Below, piece after piece: positions 1 through 13,200 of a stretch of DNA of 64,000 bases (positions are counted from its first letter, which is position 1; the number at the start of each line of letters is the position of its first letter). The notes under the pieces were generated by a model. That model made no database searches. It had not been told where the DNA came from and saw nothing but the letters and a program-made list of their open reading frames with translations. The position numbers and the translations under genes are program-made. The DNA is from Cyanoderma ruficeps. Lineage: Eukaryota; Chordata; Aves; Passeriformes; Timaliidae. The DNA lies in contig VZDJ01000594.1 in assembly GCA_008694505.1 (NCBI GenBank), positions 9,645,035-9,709,034 on the forward strand, read 5' to 3'.

Positions 1-1078
1 GTAGGGAATCTTTCTTTTGTGGAAAAGGAACACAACTCAATTCAGCCATCTGCCTCCAAGCCCATCCTGTCATTCTTCCCAAATTGTTGTGAAATAGTAA
101 TTCACCACTGTAGAGAGCCACTTCTTGCCGTTTATTGACAAACAACTTGATGTAAATGTCTGATTCAGTCTATTTGCTTCTGGCTCTGCCAAGATGTAAG
201 ACTCTGCCAGAAATTGTTCTGTCTTGCTGGATCTGTTAATTTAGTGATTGTCATGCAAACTCAACTCCTCCTAGAGAGAGCAAAGCCCTGCCAATAATGC
301 TTTTTTATTTTCTTGAAGTTTGTAGGAACTTCTCTTTAGCCAGGTATTTTAATATCATCTCCCCTTGTGTGCAGAGCGTTTTATCATGGGACTGAATTTT
401 GGATAACTCTTCAAGGAATCCCAAAACTTTTGAGGATTTATGTTGCTGAGAAATTTCTGAGGAACAGATAGACAGCAAGAAAGTGTCAGATTTGAGAGAG
501 AGAATTCCCAAACCTAGGCCAAATACTGAAATGCTTTTTTTATCATGGCACTGTGCGAGTGAGTTAGGTTTTACTGTTTTATAAATTAAAATGGACTGTG
601 TTAGACTAAGGTTAATGTCAAGTTACATTTTCCTTTCCATTTAAATCTGTCATAGTTTCATATATTATTAAACTTAAATTTCACTGATTTCATTTCCATG
701 AGCTGTCACAACCCTTTGAGTTCTCATAGTGATTGATATTACTTTCCTTTTTAAATTACACCACTGCCACGTTGGGGATAGGGTTTTTTGGTTTACAGAA
801 GGTAGCTTTTACAGCTCTTACGGTTCTTACACACTTACACTGAGTGTAAGAAACAGTGGATCTGTTTTCCCTTCACTCACAGCAATGCGTTCTCCTTGTT
901 TTAGCCCCATTTGAGGGCAAACTCAGACCTGAACTCTGCTTTGATTCCATCCATGTTGTGTTACAAGTCACTGTTAGAAAGGGTACTTCAAACTGTCTAT
1001 CTCCAGCTTGTTTTTGTTAACAGTCAGAAGCGGATTCCAGTTTTCATTTGTAACGTTTCATATACGTTTGGTCTTTAG
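1..1078 (+). other. CLASP1: CLASP1 intron (3' part)
   Basis: This is intronic sequence upstream of the first recognisable CLASP1 exon. It ends in a pyrimidine-rich stretch and the acceptor TTTAG at 1074-1078. Short open frames on both strands show no resemblance to a known protein and no splice-site support. I see no repeat or RNA gene here. Confidence 0.7.
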
Positions 1079-1229
1079 TATGCTGGATTATGACACGGAG
1101 AACCTAAACTCTGATGAAATCTACAGCTCTCTTCGTGGAGTCACAGAAGCGATTGAGAAATTTAGTTTCCGTAGTCAAGAGGACCTGAATGAGCCAATCA
1201 AACGTGATGGAAAGAAAGACTGTGACATT
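1079..1229 (+). CDS. CLASP1: CLASP1 coding exon a
   Basis: The acceptor CTTTAG precedes 1079 and the donor GTAAGT starts at 1230. The first base completes a codon begun in the previous exon, and the exon ends in phase 0. It encodes MLDYDTENLNSDEIYSSLRG and onward to KKDCDI, the conserved segment before the variable linker. The upstream exon is not visible in the window. Confidence 0.95.
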
Positions 1230-4200
1230 GTAAGTATTCTGTTGATTAATGTCCCCAGATAGATGACATTTTAAAACATTGTGATCAAACCTGTCTGTGG
1301 ATTGCTAATGTACAAAATGCAGTTATTCCTGGTGTATTCTTACAGGCATCTTCTGCTTATTGGTTGTTAACTTTGTATACCTTAGTTACGGGGCTTCGCT
1401 AACTGTTTCTCTTGGCTCCCTTTGAGCTGTGGCCTCCTGTGAAACGTGCTCATTGGGCTTCTGTGGGAGTCCCATGAAAAATGGAAGCTGTGCTAGTGTT
1501 CCTCAGGCTCAGCATGGCTCAGTGAAGGCTTTTGCCATGGAATGTGTGTAGTCAGGTCTGTAATGGGAAATGTTAGTTCTTAAAATGTGTGGATGGTTTC
1601 CCTCACAGGCTTAGGACCTGTGATCACTCCAAGTTCACAGCTTATATGGTATCTTACACTGCAACAGTGGTTAGAGAAACTGTGATTGTGAGATATTTTT
1701 GAGCAGGTGTAGTTGTGTGAATGAAAGAGGTAGTAATCAAAGTTTTACTAAAGTATTATAAACCATACATGTAAATAATTCTGTGCCTTTTCGTATTGGT
1801 AGGGTGAGCTCCAAAAATGCTACAGTTTCCATAGAATTTTGATCATTCCTTTTTTTTTTTCTCTGTTTGATTCCCCCAGGTGTCTCGAGATGGTGGCCTT
1901 GCTCTCCCTAGTGGTGATGTCCGTGGGAGCAGTGACATTGTGGAAGGCGGAAGGATGGCTCTGGATAACAAAACCTCCCTCCTGAACACCCAGCCTCCCC
2001 GCGCCTTTTCAGGGCCCCGTGCTCGGGAATACAACCCCTATCCTTACGCTGACACTATTAACACCTACGACAAGACTGCCCTGAAGGAAGCAGTGTTCGA
2101 TGATGACATGGATCAGCTTCGGGATGGTTTGTATCAGCTCCCCTGGTGACACTGCAGGCAGCTCGCTGCCTTTCTGGTGCATTTGTGTGTGGGTAGTGCC
2201 CTCAGATACGTGCCTGCCTGTGCATGTGTTGTGTATTACCTTGCATCTGAGTCGAGGCTTGGTGTGAAATTCCCTTTGTTCTCATGTCCCAGCAGAACCT
2301 CATCTGTGACTACTGAGAAGAAACACTGTGGTTTTGATTCTTGTTTGCCTGGGGTTTCCTGCAAACTATTCCCTTAAGCATCCACGTGCATCTGTAGGGA
2401 CACTGCTTTGGGACCTTCCCCTCTCTGTGGCTGAAATGCCTCACTCAACAGCTTGTTGTTATTGAGTGTTTGACTCCATTTAATTGCAGCTACACATCAG
2501 CTTTATTCTTTTGCAGTACACTGATGAGTCACTGTACTTTAATCTAAAGGTCATACATGTGACCACTGGTTTTGGGTGTGTATATCTGGGAAAAACCACG
2601 GCAGTTCTCATCTTGTAGAAGTAATTGTTGGAACTGGAAGAAATCCAATTGTAATCTCTTCCTGGTTCGTTAGAACCCATGTGCAGATGCATGAGCCATG
2701 CTGTGAACTCAGGTTAAATTATGGGCTAGTCAGATTCTATTGCGTGCTTGACTGAAGCCACCTGGAATTTGATGCATTTTTCGGGGGCGCCTTGGTACAT
2801 GAACCTTACTCTGTAGAGGGTGAGCAATCTTGGCACCTTTTATCTTTTCCCCATTTCTCCAAATGATTTGCTGCCATTTGTCCTAGAAGTACCCATTGAC
2901 CATTCGGATTTGGTGGCTGATCTTCTGAAAGAGCTCTCCAACCACAACGAGCGGGTGGAGGAGCGGAAAGGAGCTCTCCTGGAATTGCTTAAGATCACAA
3001 GGGAAGATAATCTTGGCGTTTGGGAGGAACATTTCAAAACCATTCTGCTGTTGCTGCTGGAAACGCTTGGAGACAAAGATGTGAGATGTAGATTTTGTCT
3101 TAACTCCTGTACATTGCTTTATCTTGGGTAAAAGTTCCTACTCACCAGTTTGAAGAAACCTGCCACTCATCAGTGATACTGCACTGCTCATTTTTTCTTT
3201 TGAAGGTTGACAACTCTACTTTAGTTTTCACTCTGTTCAGTGATGAGTTTTAAGTTACTCCAAAATGTCCCAGTTTCTCCTCCTTCCTCCAGTGTTACTA
3301 ATAAATAGCTATGAATTTGCTAGAATCAGAAAACAAATTCTAGTCTAGTAAAAAATTGTCAAGACTTCAGTTATTCTCTTTGGAGTTAGGATGAAGTTAC
3401 AAACTCTTAGGTATAATATAGCCAAGAGTTTATTCCCAGCAAGGAGAATAAAGGCATTCTAGAATAAATTAATTTTTTTCCCTGTGTGGTACAAGGACCA
3501 AGGGTATTAGATCTCATGGGATGGGTCTCTGTCTCTTGTAAAAATGTTGTCAAGAACAAGCTGCTTTTATAAGGGATCTTATTTCGAAATGATAAAAAAA
3601 CCTGTGTTATTATTACAGTTTTATGTTTGGTAGTTGATCAAAGTGGTAATTTACAGGCTAGGCATTTTTCCATTTGGGGATATTTATTCAGCTTGCAGCA
3701 TAATGATATTTAGTAAAGGCTCAACACCCCACTGCACCTTCACATCAGAGCCACGCTCCATCTGAACATTACAATATTGAGGCTTCAAAGCATTCACAGT
3801 TCTTTTTTCTTGTTTCATCTGTTTCAAAAACCGATTGTATTTCTTATACTCCTTGTAAAATATATCTTATGCTCTCAGAAATGAAAAGCAGGGTTGGTGG
3901 CTGACTTTTTCTCAGTTGTTGTTCTTAGTTTAAGCCTGAACTGCTCTAGTTCTATGTGTTTAATGATAGCACCATCACACAAGTATCAGGTCTGGTGACT
4001 TTGTCTTAAGTACATGTGAATTGTGCTACTGTGTGAATTTTGCAGATGAACAGCAAAGCACATATTTTAAAGGCAGAGGATGAAGTAAAGTATGCCTCTC
4101 CTGAAATAATGAAATCTATTTGGAGTGGCCACAGGTCAAAAATCTGATGTAAGTCATGAAATTGAAACAGGTGTTATAAATCCCTTCATGATCTTTTGAT

Positions 4201-7200
4201 ATGAAGGATGAAGAGGGAGTCAGTGTTGACTACAATGACTTAAGTCCTTGCAAGTAATTTCCATAGGAGTTACAGGGGGAGTCAGTTTCACTGCTTTAGT
4301 ACATGAGAAACAGCTTTGTGGCATGGATGGAGCCCAGTTTGGTATCTGCCAAGCTGAGCAAAAGAGGGAAGGCAAAACATACATGATCTGCCCTTCTTTG
4401 TAGATTCATGTAATGCAGATGTCCTCCTGTCAGTACAAATTTGTACATCATTGCCAGAAGAATATGGAATTTAGTAAAGTAGTCATTCTGATTCTTGTAT
4501 ACATGGACAGTCACTTTATGTGGCTTTTTGTACAAGAGCAAGCAAGGAGCCCAATTCACTTCAAACTCTTGATTTTGAGAAGCAACTTTTTCTAATCTTT
4601 TTTTGATGTCTGTTTTTCTTGGCACAGCATTCAATAAGAGCCCTGGCGCTGCGAGTCCTGAGGGAGATCCTACGGAACCAGCCGGCGAGGTTTAAGAACT
4701 ATGCGGAGTTGACTATCATGAAAACACTGGAAGCACATAAGGATTCCCACAAGGAGGTGAGTGAGCCTCTCAGCTACTGGGAAAGCAATATGGACCTGCT
4801 GAAGAAATGTAGAATCTGTGAGACAACAGGCAAACATGGTGAGCCATCTTGACAGTGGAACAAATCAGTATTAAATCTCCCAAGTATGAAGGGACAAGAT
4901 TTTTGCATGCTGAAACAGTGAGGGAAAAAGTGGAGACTGTCAGAGCTATTTATGTGAACTAGGAGCTGTCTGGAGTGGTATGCCACTGTTTGTTAATTTC
5001 CCTGCTCATTCTGGGAGAGGTTAAAACACGGTAGGAAAAAAGTTCATGTTTAATTACTTTTTAGAGCATGCTGGGGGCACCGTGCTGCCTCTGTGTGTAC
5101 AGGTAAGAATACAAAATGTACTGGAGAACACAAAGGCCATGTTCAAGCAGAATTGTGTGTGAAAACTGAATGGTGAAATTAGGCTGTGCTGGAAAATTGG
5201 GAACTGGTGAGTAACAGAAGAAAGTGAACAAAAGAGGCCATGCTGCAGTGGCAGAGGAAGAAGCAAAGGGAAGGGTGAATTGCATTTTCCTTCATGTGGG
5301 AGGACTCATATACAAAACTGAAACTATTCTGAAGTAATGCAGGAATAAAGGGACATGATAACATTTTAAGTAGATCAGTTGAAATTACATTTAAAGTTAA
5401 TCTTTGTTGATTGATTTCCAAGTTGGATCTTTTAATCTACCTTGTGCATGTTGAAAATTTGAACTAAACCTTCTGGAAAGTGCTACCAGAATTTCCCTAT
5501 CAGTCTGTGATGATTTTGTTACCAAAGTCCTTGGTTTGAAATCTAAGGCATTTATTCTTCTCAATAACAGGATTATTCTAAATTAGCAGTTTTAGGCATC
5601 TCTGAAGATCCTTGGCCTTGAAAGGATTATTAAAATAGACCAGACTGCTCCAGAGCATTGGGTGACTGACACAAGGTTACTTTAACCGTGGGTAGCAGAA
5701 ACTGTTCTGTTTCAAAATCAAAACAGCAAAACAAAAAACACTCTCAGGGAAAGGAAATAACAGTCAGGATTTCTCTAAAATGCAAAAGTAGAAAATTTTT
5801 AATGTTTTAGTGAATGAGGGCTGCTCTACTCTGCCTACCTTCCTCTCCTTGATTTAGAGCCTTTGCACCCCTGTCATTTTCAGTTCAGAGTAGTAAGAAG
5901 CAGTTGTAAATTGATTTTCTGATAAAGCAGTTGGACGAAACATTATGTTCTGAAGGAGTGCCTTTTATTGGCAAGTTTTCCTGTTGCATGCTTCTCAGCT
6001 CACCTTGACTCAGTGCCCTTTGTATTTTTTGGCTGAGAATCCTCCAGAACTAACTTTTCTAGCAGGGCCTTTCCAGATTCTCCCTGGCATTGTTTTTAAT
6101 GCCCCTGGAATTCACTGTTCTTGTAGGACTGGTGGGTTTTACAGAAATCAAGACTGATATTGAAAACACCATGCTTTATGCCTCTGTATTTTGGGCTGTG
6201 GAAAAGTTCTTTAGGATTTGCATGAGGTGCCTCCCAGGGAAAAGCAGAGAAAGATAAGCTCAAACCAGGAATGAGAGGTGGGAGTTCTGGCACTTATTTA
6301 TAGTAAAATTGAGCTGTACTGTGCTCAGCAAGTAGCTGCTGTGCTGCACATAGTGTGGCTTTGGTTTGCCGTGGTTTTGCACAGCATCTTCATGAGACAT
6401 CAGCTGCTGCAGTGGGACCTTTGGGTGACAGCTGTCACAGCAGGACACTGCAGGAATATTCCTGTTTTGCCATCTGTTGTGTGTGCACAGCTGTATTGAG
6501 TGGGGACACTGGTTCTGGACTTTTCATTTTGTGTGTGAGTATTTTCTGATCCTTGTGTAAATGAGGCTCTCAGAACCGTGATGCAGCCCAGGAAAGACAA
6601 CATCTGTCTGTCAATTGTTTGAGGGTGTCAGCATTGCTGAAGTTAAGAACGGTATCTGCACTTGAGTATCCACATGAGCTAGGCTAAATATATACCTGGG
6701 AATATGCTCAAAGTAGTTTTACCTGCAGCTGGGACTTGCTGATTCAGTTAAGTCTGTGAAAAATTAACTGAGAGATCATTTGGGCATGGCTCAACTGGTC
6801 AAATTTGTAGCCTAGAGCCAGAAGGTCACAAATCCCCTTCCCATGGTGGCCCTCCAGCTCTCTCCCACTGCTGACTTTGCAGCACTGCTCTCTCCAGGAG
6901 GGGAGGAGGAGCTGCCCTTTGACTCAATCCCACCAAGCAGGAGATTAAGTGAGGATTCACCAGTTTGTGAGTGAAGAGCACTTTCAAAGGATTGCTGAAG
7001 AGGGAAAGGAAGTTCTGAGCAGTCTGTTCTACAGCTTTCTTTCTCACTGTATCAGAGCAGTATTAAAGGGAGTGTCCTTAAACTACATAAGATCAAATCT
7101 TCCTCTAGACTGTCAGAACTATTTCAAGAAAAGCTGGTATATAACTTAGTTGAGAAAGGGTTAATCTTTGTGTCAGTAATGTCCTGAGAAGGTGTCACTC

Positions 7201-10200
7201 CAGTTTGTTAAGTTTCTGGGCTGCTTCTGCCTTGTAGCAGAAGACAGAAGTGATCCTTGGTTATGATTTGATAATTTGGTGTCCAACAGGCTGTATAAGT
7301 TAGGAGAAAATGTCTGTTTTGAGCAAGCTGTAAATGTTTCAGTCTTTCTTACCTGAATTTCCCGTTCACGCAGAGGGGAAATTAGCACAAGGACTGCTAA
7401 TTGCTCCCAGCTACTGCTCACATTTTCAATTATATGTGACCCACAGAGACTCAAACTAAAGTGCCCAAGGAAGGGGAATTAGAAGAGATCTGTTAAGGGT
7501 ACTGTCTCCAAGAAGTCATAGTAAGAGGCAGTTTTTTGGAAATCAGGAAGGTTTGTTTGTCTACGCAAATTCCAACATTGCTGTTGTTCAGCATGGCCAG
7601 GAGGTATCAAATGACAAAAACAACATATTCACCAACCAGCAAATATCACCCCCTCTCCCAGTTAAGTGCTGATATCTAGTTGAAGTTTCTTCTATGTTTT
7701 TTTAAACAAGAAAAAGTCTATGATTTTATTCCAGATTACATAGTTGGAAGTATCAAAGCAGTGGTAGCATAGTTAGATATTTTGGGTTGCCTGGATAATT
7801 GGCTGTTTTTCCAAGTCCAAGCAGAAGTCTTTAGACAGTTGGGTCTTTGCCATGGCTAAAAATCTGCCTTCTGTTGCTGAAAGCAAGGTCTGGGATCAGC
7901 AGAGCAGCTGAGAACACCATATTTCCCCCCAGGGATACGGGAGAGGAAAAGTTGGTGCATGGAGTTGGAGCTGAGTCACACCTTGTTGTCAGTGCAAATG
8001 CAGGAGGTTGGCAAAGCACAGACCTCAATAGCAGGTCGAAATTAATGTAACCCTAGGCTACAGACTAGATGGCTCTGGGTTGGGATTCATGTTTAGTTTG
8101 CATTTTTTAACTTTGACCTGTTTTTATACTGTTTGTAGCACAACAGTCTGTTCAGTGCTCTTGATTTAATGGGGTGATGTGAAGAGTCAAGCCTGCTTCA
8201 GTCATAACTGGAAACATTTAGGGGGGTTGACGTGTAAATGCCTTTCACTTACTTTTGGAGCATTAGAATGTAATTGAAGTTGTGGATGATATTAAATCTT
8301 GTTGATTTTTATCAGTCTTTGTTTGGAGTTATTTGGAAGAGAACCATCTTTCTGTCACCAATAAGTTAATATTAACTCCTTTGTTCCAGTGTAGTTACTC
8401 ACCCATAACTAAGGAGAGATGCTGCTTGCTGATCCAATACCACTGATACGACATTGCTTCAGATTCATGCTAGCAAAATGAGGATAATTTCTTATTATTG
8501 AGTATTTTAAAACAGAAATAGTTTAATATCTTGGAATTCAGCAGTAGAGTGAAAAATAGCTAATTTCCTGCTTCTGCCTCTGGCACAAAGCCTATAGACT
8601 TAACTGATGTATGTTTTGTGTGTAAGGAAAGGATCCTGTGCCATATCTTAGATTCCTAATTTTTATATGTTATGGTATAGAAGGTCCATAAGTATAATTG
8701 GGATGCTTATTGTACATTCTCTGTTGTAACCCTCTAAGAGAGGGAGAAGAAGAAGAAATCAGTTGTTACCTGTAGGTGATTTTTATTTTCTTGCCGAGGT
8801 GCTTTTAGATTGACCTCTGACATTTATATATTGTAACTGTCCTCTGATGATGGTATGATCTGTGTAGGTTTCTGCAGAAAGAAAAGCACTAAATGATCAT
8901 AGTCTTGAAGATTAATTGTTACCTAGTCCATGATGGAAGCTACCAAATGCTGCAACTGGGCAGTCATCGATGTTTCATAATATATGTTTATGTGCTTTTT
9001 CTGTTTCCCAATACATTTCAAATGTTTATTGCCCAGGAGAACCAGTCTAATCTACTTCATCTCTGAATCCTTATAAAAATCACACTGCTTTTTCATCTGC
9101 TTAGCACTCCCCATTGCTGAGTCCACTTCCTGCTTTGAAACCAAGTCCATAATTTTGTTCCTGTCTGGATCATACTGTAAAGCCTTCAGGGATGAGAGTT
9201 TGCCTAACTAGGTACTGGTAAACCTCCATCCCCTCCAGCTTATATTATACAGACTTTAAGTAACCACCTTTAGATGGCAAAAATTGGCTCAAAAGCACAG
9301 CCACGTGCCTCGTAAGCCTGAAAGCAAAACCTTGTGCTTCTGCTTAATGAACTTCTCTGGCGCTCTGCATGTTTCACAACGATGTACAAAACCTCTAAAC
9401 TTTCAGTGGGGCTTTGTCTGCACTGCCTCATCCTCTACAGCCTTCTGCAGAGACACTGTAACTAGCAATCATGGCAAAGTACTCCAGCTTAAGCTCCTGT
9501 GGGAAGCTCTCATCCAGGTGCCGCAGGTGCCGCTTTGCTGAGATCCCTGCATGTTACACTGATGCCCTGTGTAGCCTACAAACCTGGCATGTTCTGCCTT
9601 AGGGGAGTCAGGACATTTTTCTTTCCTTATTTGTCAGTACTTTGTGTCTCTAAACCAGAAATGAAACTATCAAAACTCATAAGCTGGTTGCTGCAGCCGT
9701 CAGGCAGCACGCCACATGTTAATGCATGGAGTGTATGTAATAGCTGAGCAGAAGAAATTGGGTAGAAAAGATGGAGTCTGAATTCTGGCTGTCTTAAGTG
9801 AATAGGATCTTGTGGCTGCGGTGAGCTGTGAACTAGGTAAACCGGTGGGAACTGTTATCCAAAGCTTGTCCAGCAAATTCTGTAGAACTATTAGAAGGCA
9901 AGGATCTGTGACAGGTCACTGTGTTGATCACATTAATACTGCATGTCAGCATATCCCCTCACACTAATTGGGAAGCAATTCCCATGCATATTCCTGGGAC
10001 TGCCTGACCTATTTGAAGTTTACTCCTTGGTAGCATTAAGGAAAACATTGCTAGAGTTGAACAGCTTTCTGTGTGCTACACCTCGCTGGCTTTGTGCATG
10101 TGAATATGGCTCCTTCCCTGAAGCAAACTGGGTGGAAGTATAAAAACTTCTTTCGTGAGACTCACTAGAAAGGTCTTAATGCATCACAAATGTCTTTCAA

Positions 10201-13200
10201 GGAACCCACCAGCACACAGAGCTTATGTTACACCAGCAAATGTCAGGCTGAATCTAGACTCCAGTGTGTAGAGCATAAGCTAAGCCTTTAGAAAGGAGAA
10301 AAACCTGCTGCTTTAAGGCTAAGAGCTATCTCTTAGATCTGCATTCCAGGGCTACCTGCCCCGTGTTGAATGATGTCAAAATATCCAGTTCAAGCCATGG
10401 TTTGCTCTAAGCTTTTACTGGGAGGTAAAACCATGTTTGTGACATACCTTACACACAGCTTAATGTCAGTGTTTTTAAAGAGCTGCAGGCTCTCTGTAGT
10501 CTTGCACGTCTTGTTTCATAAGCCACCCTTTTGAAACTGCTGCTTCCAGGTGCCATCCTCATTTGGTGGCTTTTCTACTTTTCTTTTGTATCTCTGAGAT
10601 GCCTAAGAATAATTATTACATTATGTCAGACAAAAATCTTGCTTCACTTGATACTCTACCTGACTGACTAGCAAGAAGCATACAGTGATGGTTCCCTGTG
10701 GGTATTCTTCCCCCTTCCAGTTGTCTTAAAGTCTTTCCGTGTAAATGGTTCTGCCTGCCTCCCTGTGTCTGTTGGCTTTTTTTCTTTTCCTTCAGTTAAC
10801 TTGTCTAACTTCTAATCCTCTTGTGACAGCAAGTTTCCCTATCTGAGCACGTAGCAAACAGCACCCTTTCATTTTCATGGGCTTAAAGGATAGATTACAT
10901 AGACACTTCCTATTGTGGTGTCACTGCTAGTACGAGCCTTTCCTGTCACTTCCCAGTGTGTATCTGTTGATCTTGCCTTCAAAGCTGAGAGGAAGACCTG
11001 TTCCTTGATCCTGTTTATTCATTTCTCCCACTCCTTTTAAGGTTGTTTCACTCTGCTGGTCAGGTTAAAGCCCTGATTAAAAGATACTTGATTTTTTGAT
11101 ATTGTAAGGTACGTACAAGCGTTGTGCCTCATGGCAAAATGTGTTTGCTAAACTATCACAGTTGCATGTTCTTGTTGCCAAATGGCCTGGCAGGTCATAT
11201 CTTTTGATAATGCTCTTCCCTCTGTTTGGCAATGCTGCTGATTTCTTTGGCAGGGCCAGGTGAAAGGGACTCTGAGCCAATTGGGAAAATACTGAGAGCC
11301 CCTCGTGGGATGCAAAGTCTATCTGGGTGGCTTTTGTTTCACCAAAGCCAGGAGGAGGGACCCACTGCAATGGTACTTCCATTGAAAAATGGTGGCATTT
11401 GGCTTCCTGTGCCAGCAGGGATGAATTTTTGTCCTTGGCTTATTGTCAGCTGGTATTGCCCTACCCCTTTCCACGCCCTGTCACCTGCCAGTGCTTCCCC
11501 AGGGAGCCAGCATTGGTTACCTCTAGAGGCTCGCATCCAAACAAGCATGTAAGCACATGCTGGAATCCTGTTGATGTCAGTGAGACTTGAGCATGTTATT
11601 AAAGTTAATCACACACACAGGGGGTTTGCTGAAGTGTGGCTGAGATGCAGGCGTTGCCCTCCAGACGTGCTCGTGGGAGGCTTGGAAATGTCCCTGGTGT
11701 TGTCACATTTACAAGCTCCTGTCATGCTGGATGTGTGTAATGCATCCTCCTGTGTTCAGGGGGAAGGCACTGCAGGGAGAAGGGATTTGAAATAGCCAGG
11801 CACTGCCTAAATGTAGCCACATCTGTGCTAGAACTGGGCATTTTGGGGCATTTTTGATGGGCAGAATATGTGTGACCTTTGTTTCTGTTGAACCCTAGCT
11901 TATTTTGTGAAAAATTATCACTCTATTTTAATGCTCCTTGTGCATGGAATTGGTTAATAGGCTTTTTGTCTCACACACTTGTTTAATACCTCCAACTTAA
12001 TAGGCATAGTAAACTGTGTGCAAACAGGATATGGAGCTAAAACCCAAATAGAATATTCATTAATTTTTTTGCCTACTACTTTTTTTTAAATTTTTTTTTT
12101 ATGGTAGTGTGTTTGAGATCAGAGTCTAGCTGTAGGTTTATACTAAAATATTGTTGCTTTTTTATCAAGTAGGATACCAAGAGGATATAAGGTTTAACTT
12201 TTTTTTTCAATTTTCTTTTAGTATGTTGTGTTATATGTGCAAGCTTTTCTTTCTGAGAGTATCTGAAAACACTGCCCAGCAGTGTTTGGTGTTGCTGCAG
12301 AACAAAATCCCAAGTGGCCTGTGTTCACATAGGGGTTTTTTAGCTAATAGTTTGCTAGTGAGTAGTTAAGTTGATGGTAAAATATCAGGACCCTTTGTCA
12401 GTTCATGCTTTCATCATTTGTGGAAAGCAGACATCAGAAGCTGCAGTACCAGGAAGTGGATTTCTTTAGAGACCTTGTGGGAGCTCCTGACTTAATCCAC
12501 TCCAGCAATTCCACTCTGTGCTATCAAAGCCTTAGGTTTCCTTTAAGTACTTGGGTGTTTCTCTTCCTTCCCAACAAAATCACACAGTGCTGGCTCCTAA
12601 GCTAGTACTAACTTATGTGGAAAAATATTAACTTTCAGGCTTCTCATGTGTGAAATTGAAGAGAAATTAGCAAAGAAATAGCTGGAAGAGAGAAAACTTG
12701 CTGTAGGTGGGAAAGCAAGCATTCTGTTCTGCATGGCTACTCATTCACAGATCTTTCAGGAAGAATTTTTTTTTAATATTGACCACATTTTGGATTTCCA
12801 TTCATTTGGGAATATGTCTTAATGTTATAATTAAATGCTGACAAAGGCCTGAAGTAAATGGAGCACTTGAGCAGCTTTAGTTCTTTAAATAGGGCACTGG
12901 TACAGAAGCAGTCCAAAATCTGAGGTTGCTTCACCATCCTGCCCATATCTTGCCTGCATGCAATATTTGTGCTGTGCAAAGTGTCTGAGATCACATTCAC
13001 TGTTGGATCTGCCTCAGAGAATGCCAGAAGCCAACTGGATGAGTTCTGCTGTTTCCTGGGAATAGAAGTGTCCTGTGCCATTCCTGTTTCAGGGAGGTAG
13101 CTGTCAGCATGAGTGGAAGATAAATGTTAGCAGTATGGCTATGATGCTATGACTGTGGGTGAAGCAGCCTTTGTAGGTGGACATGATCCCTTCTGGTCAC

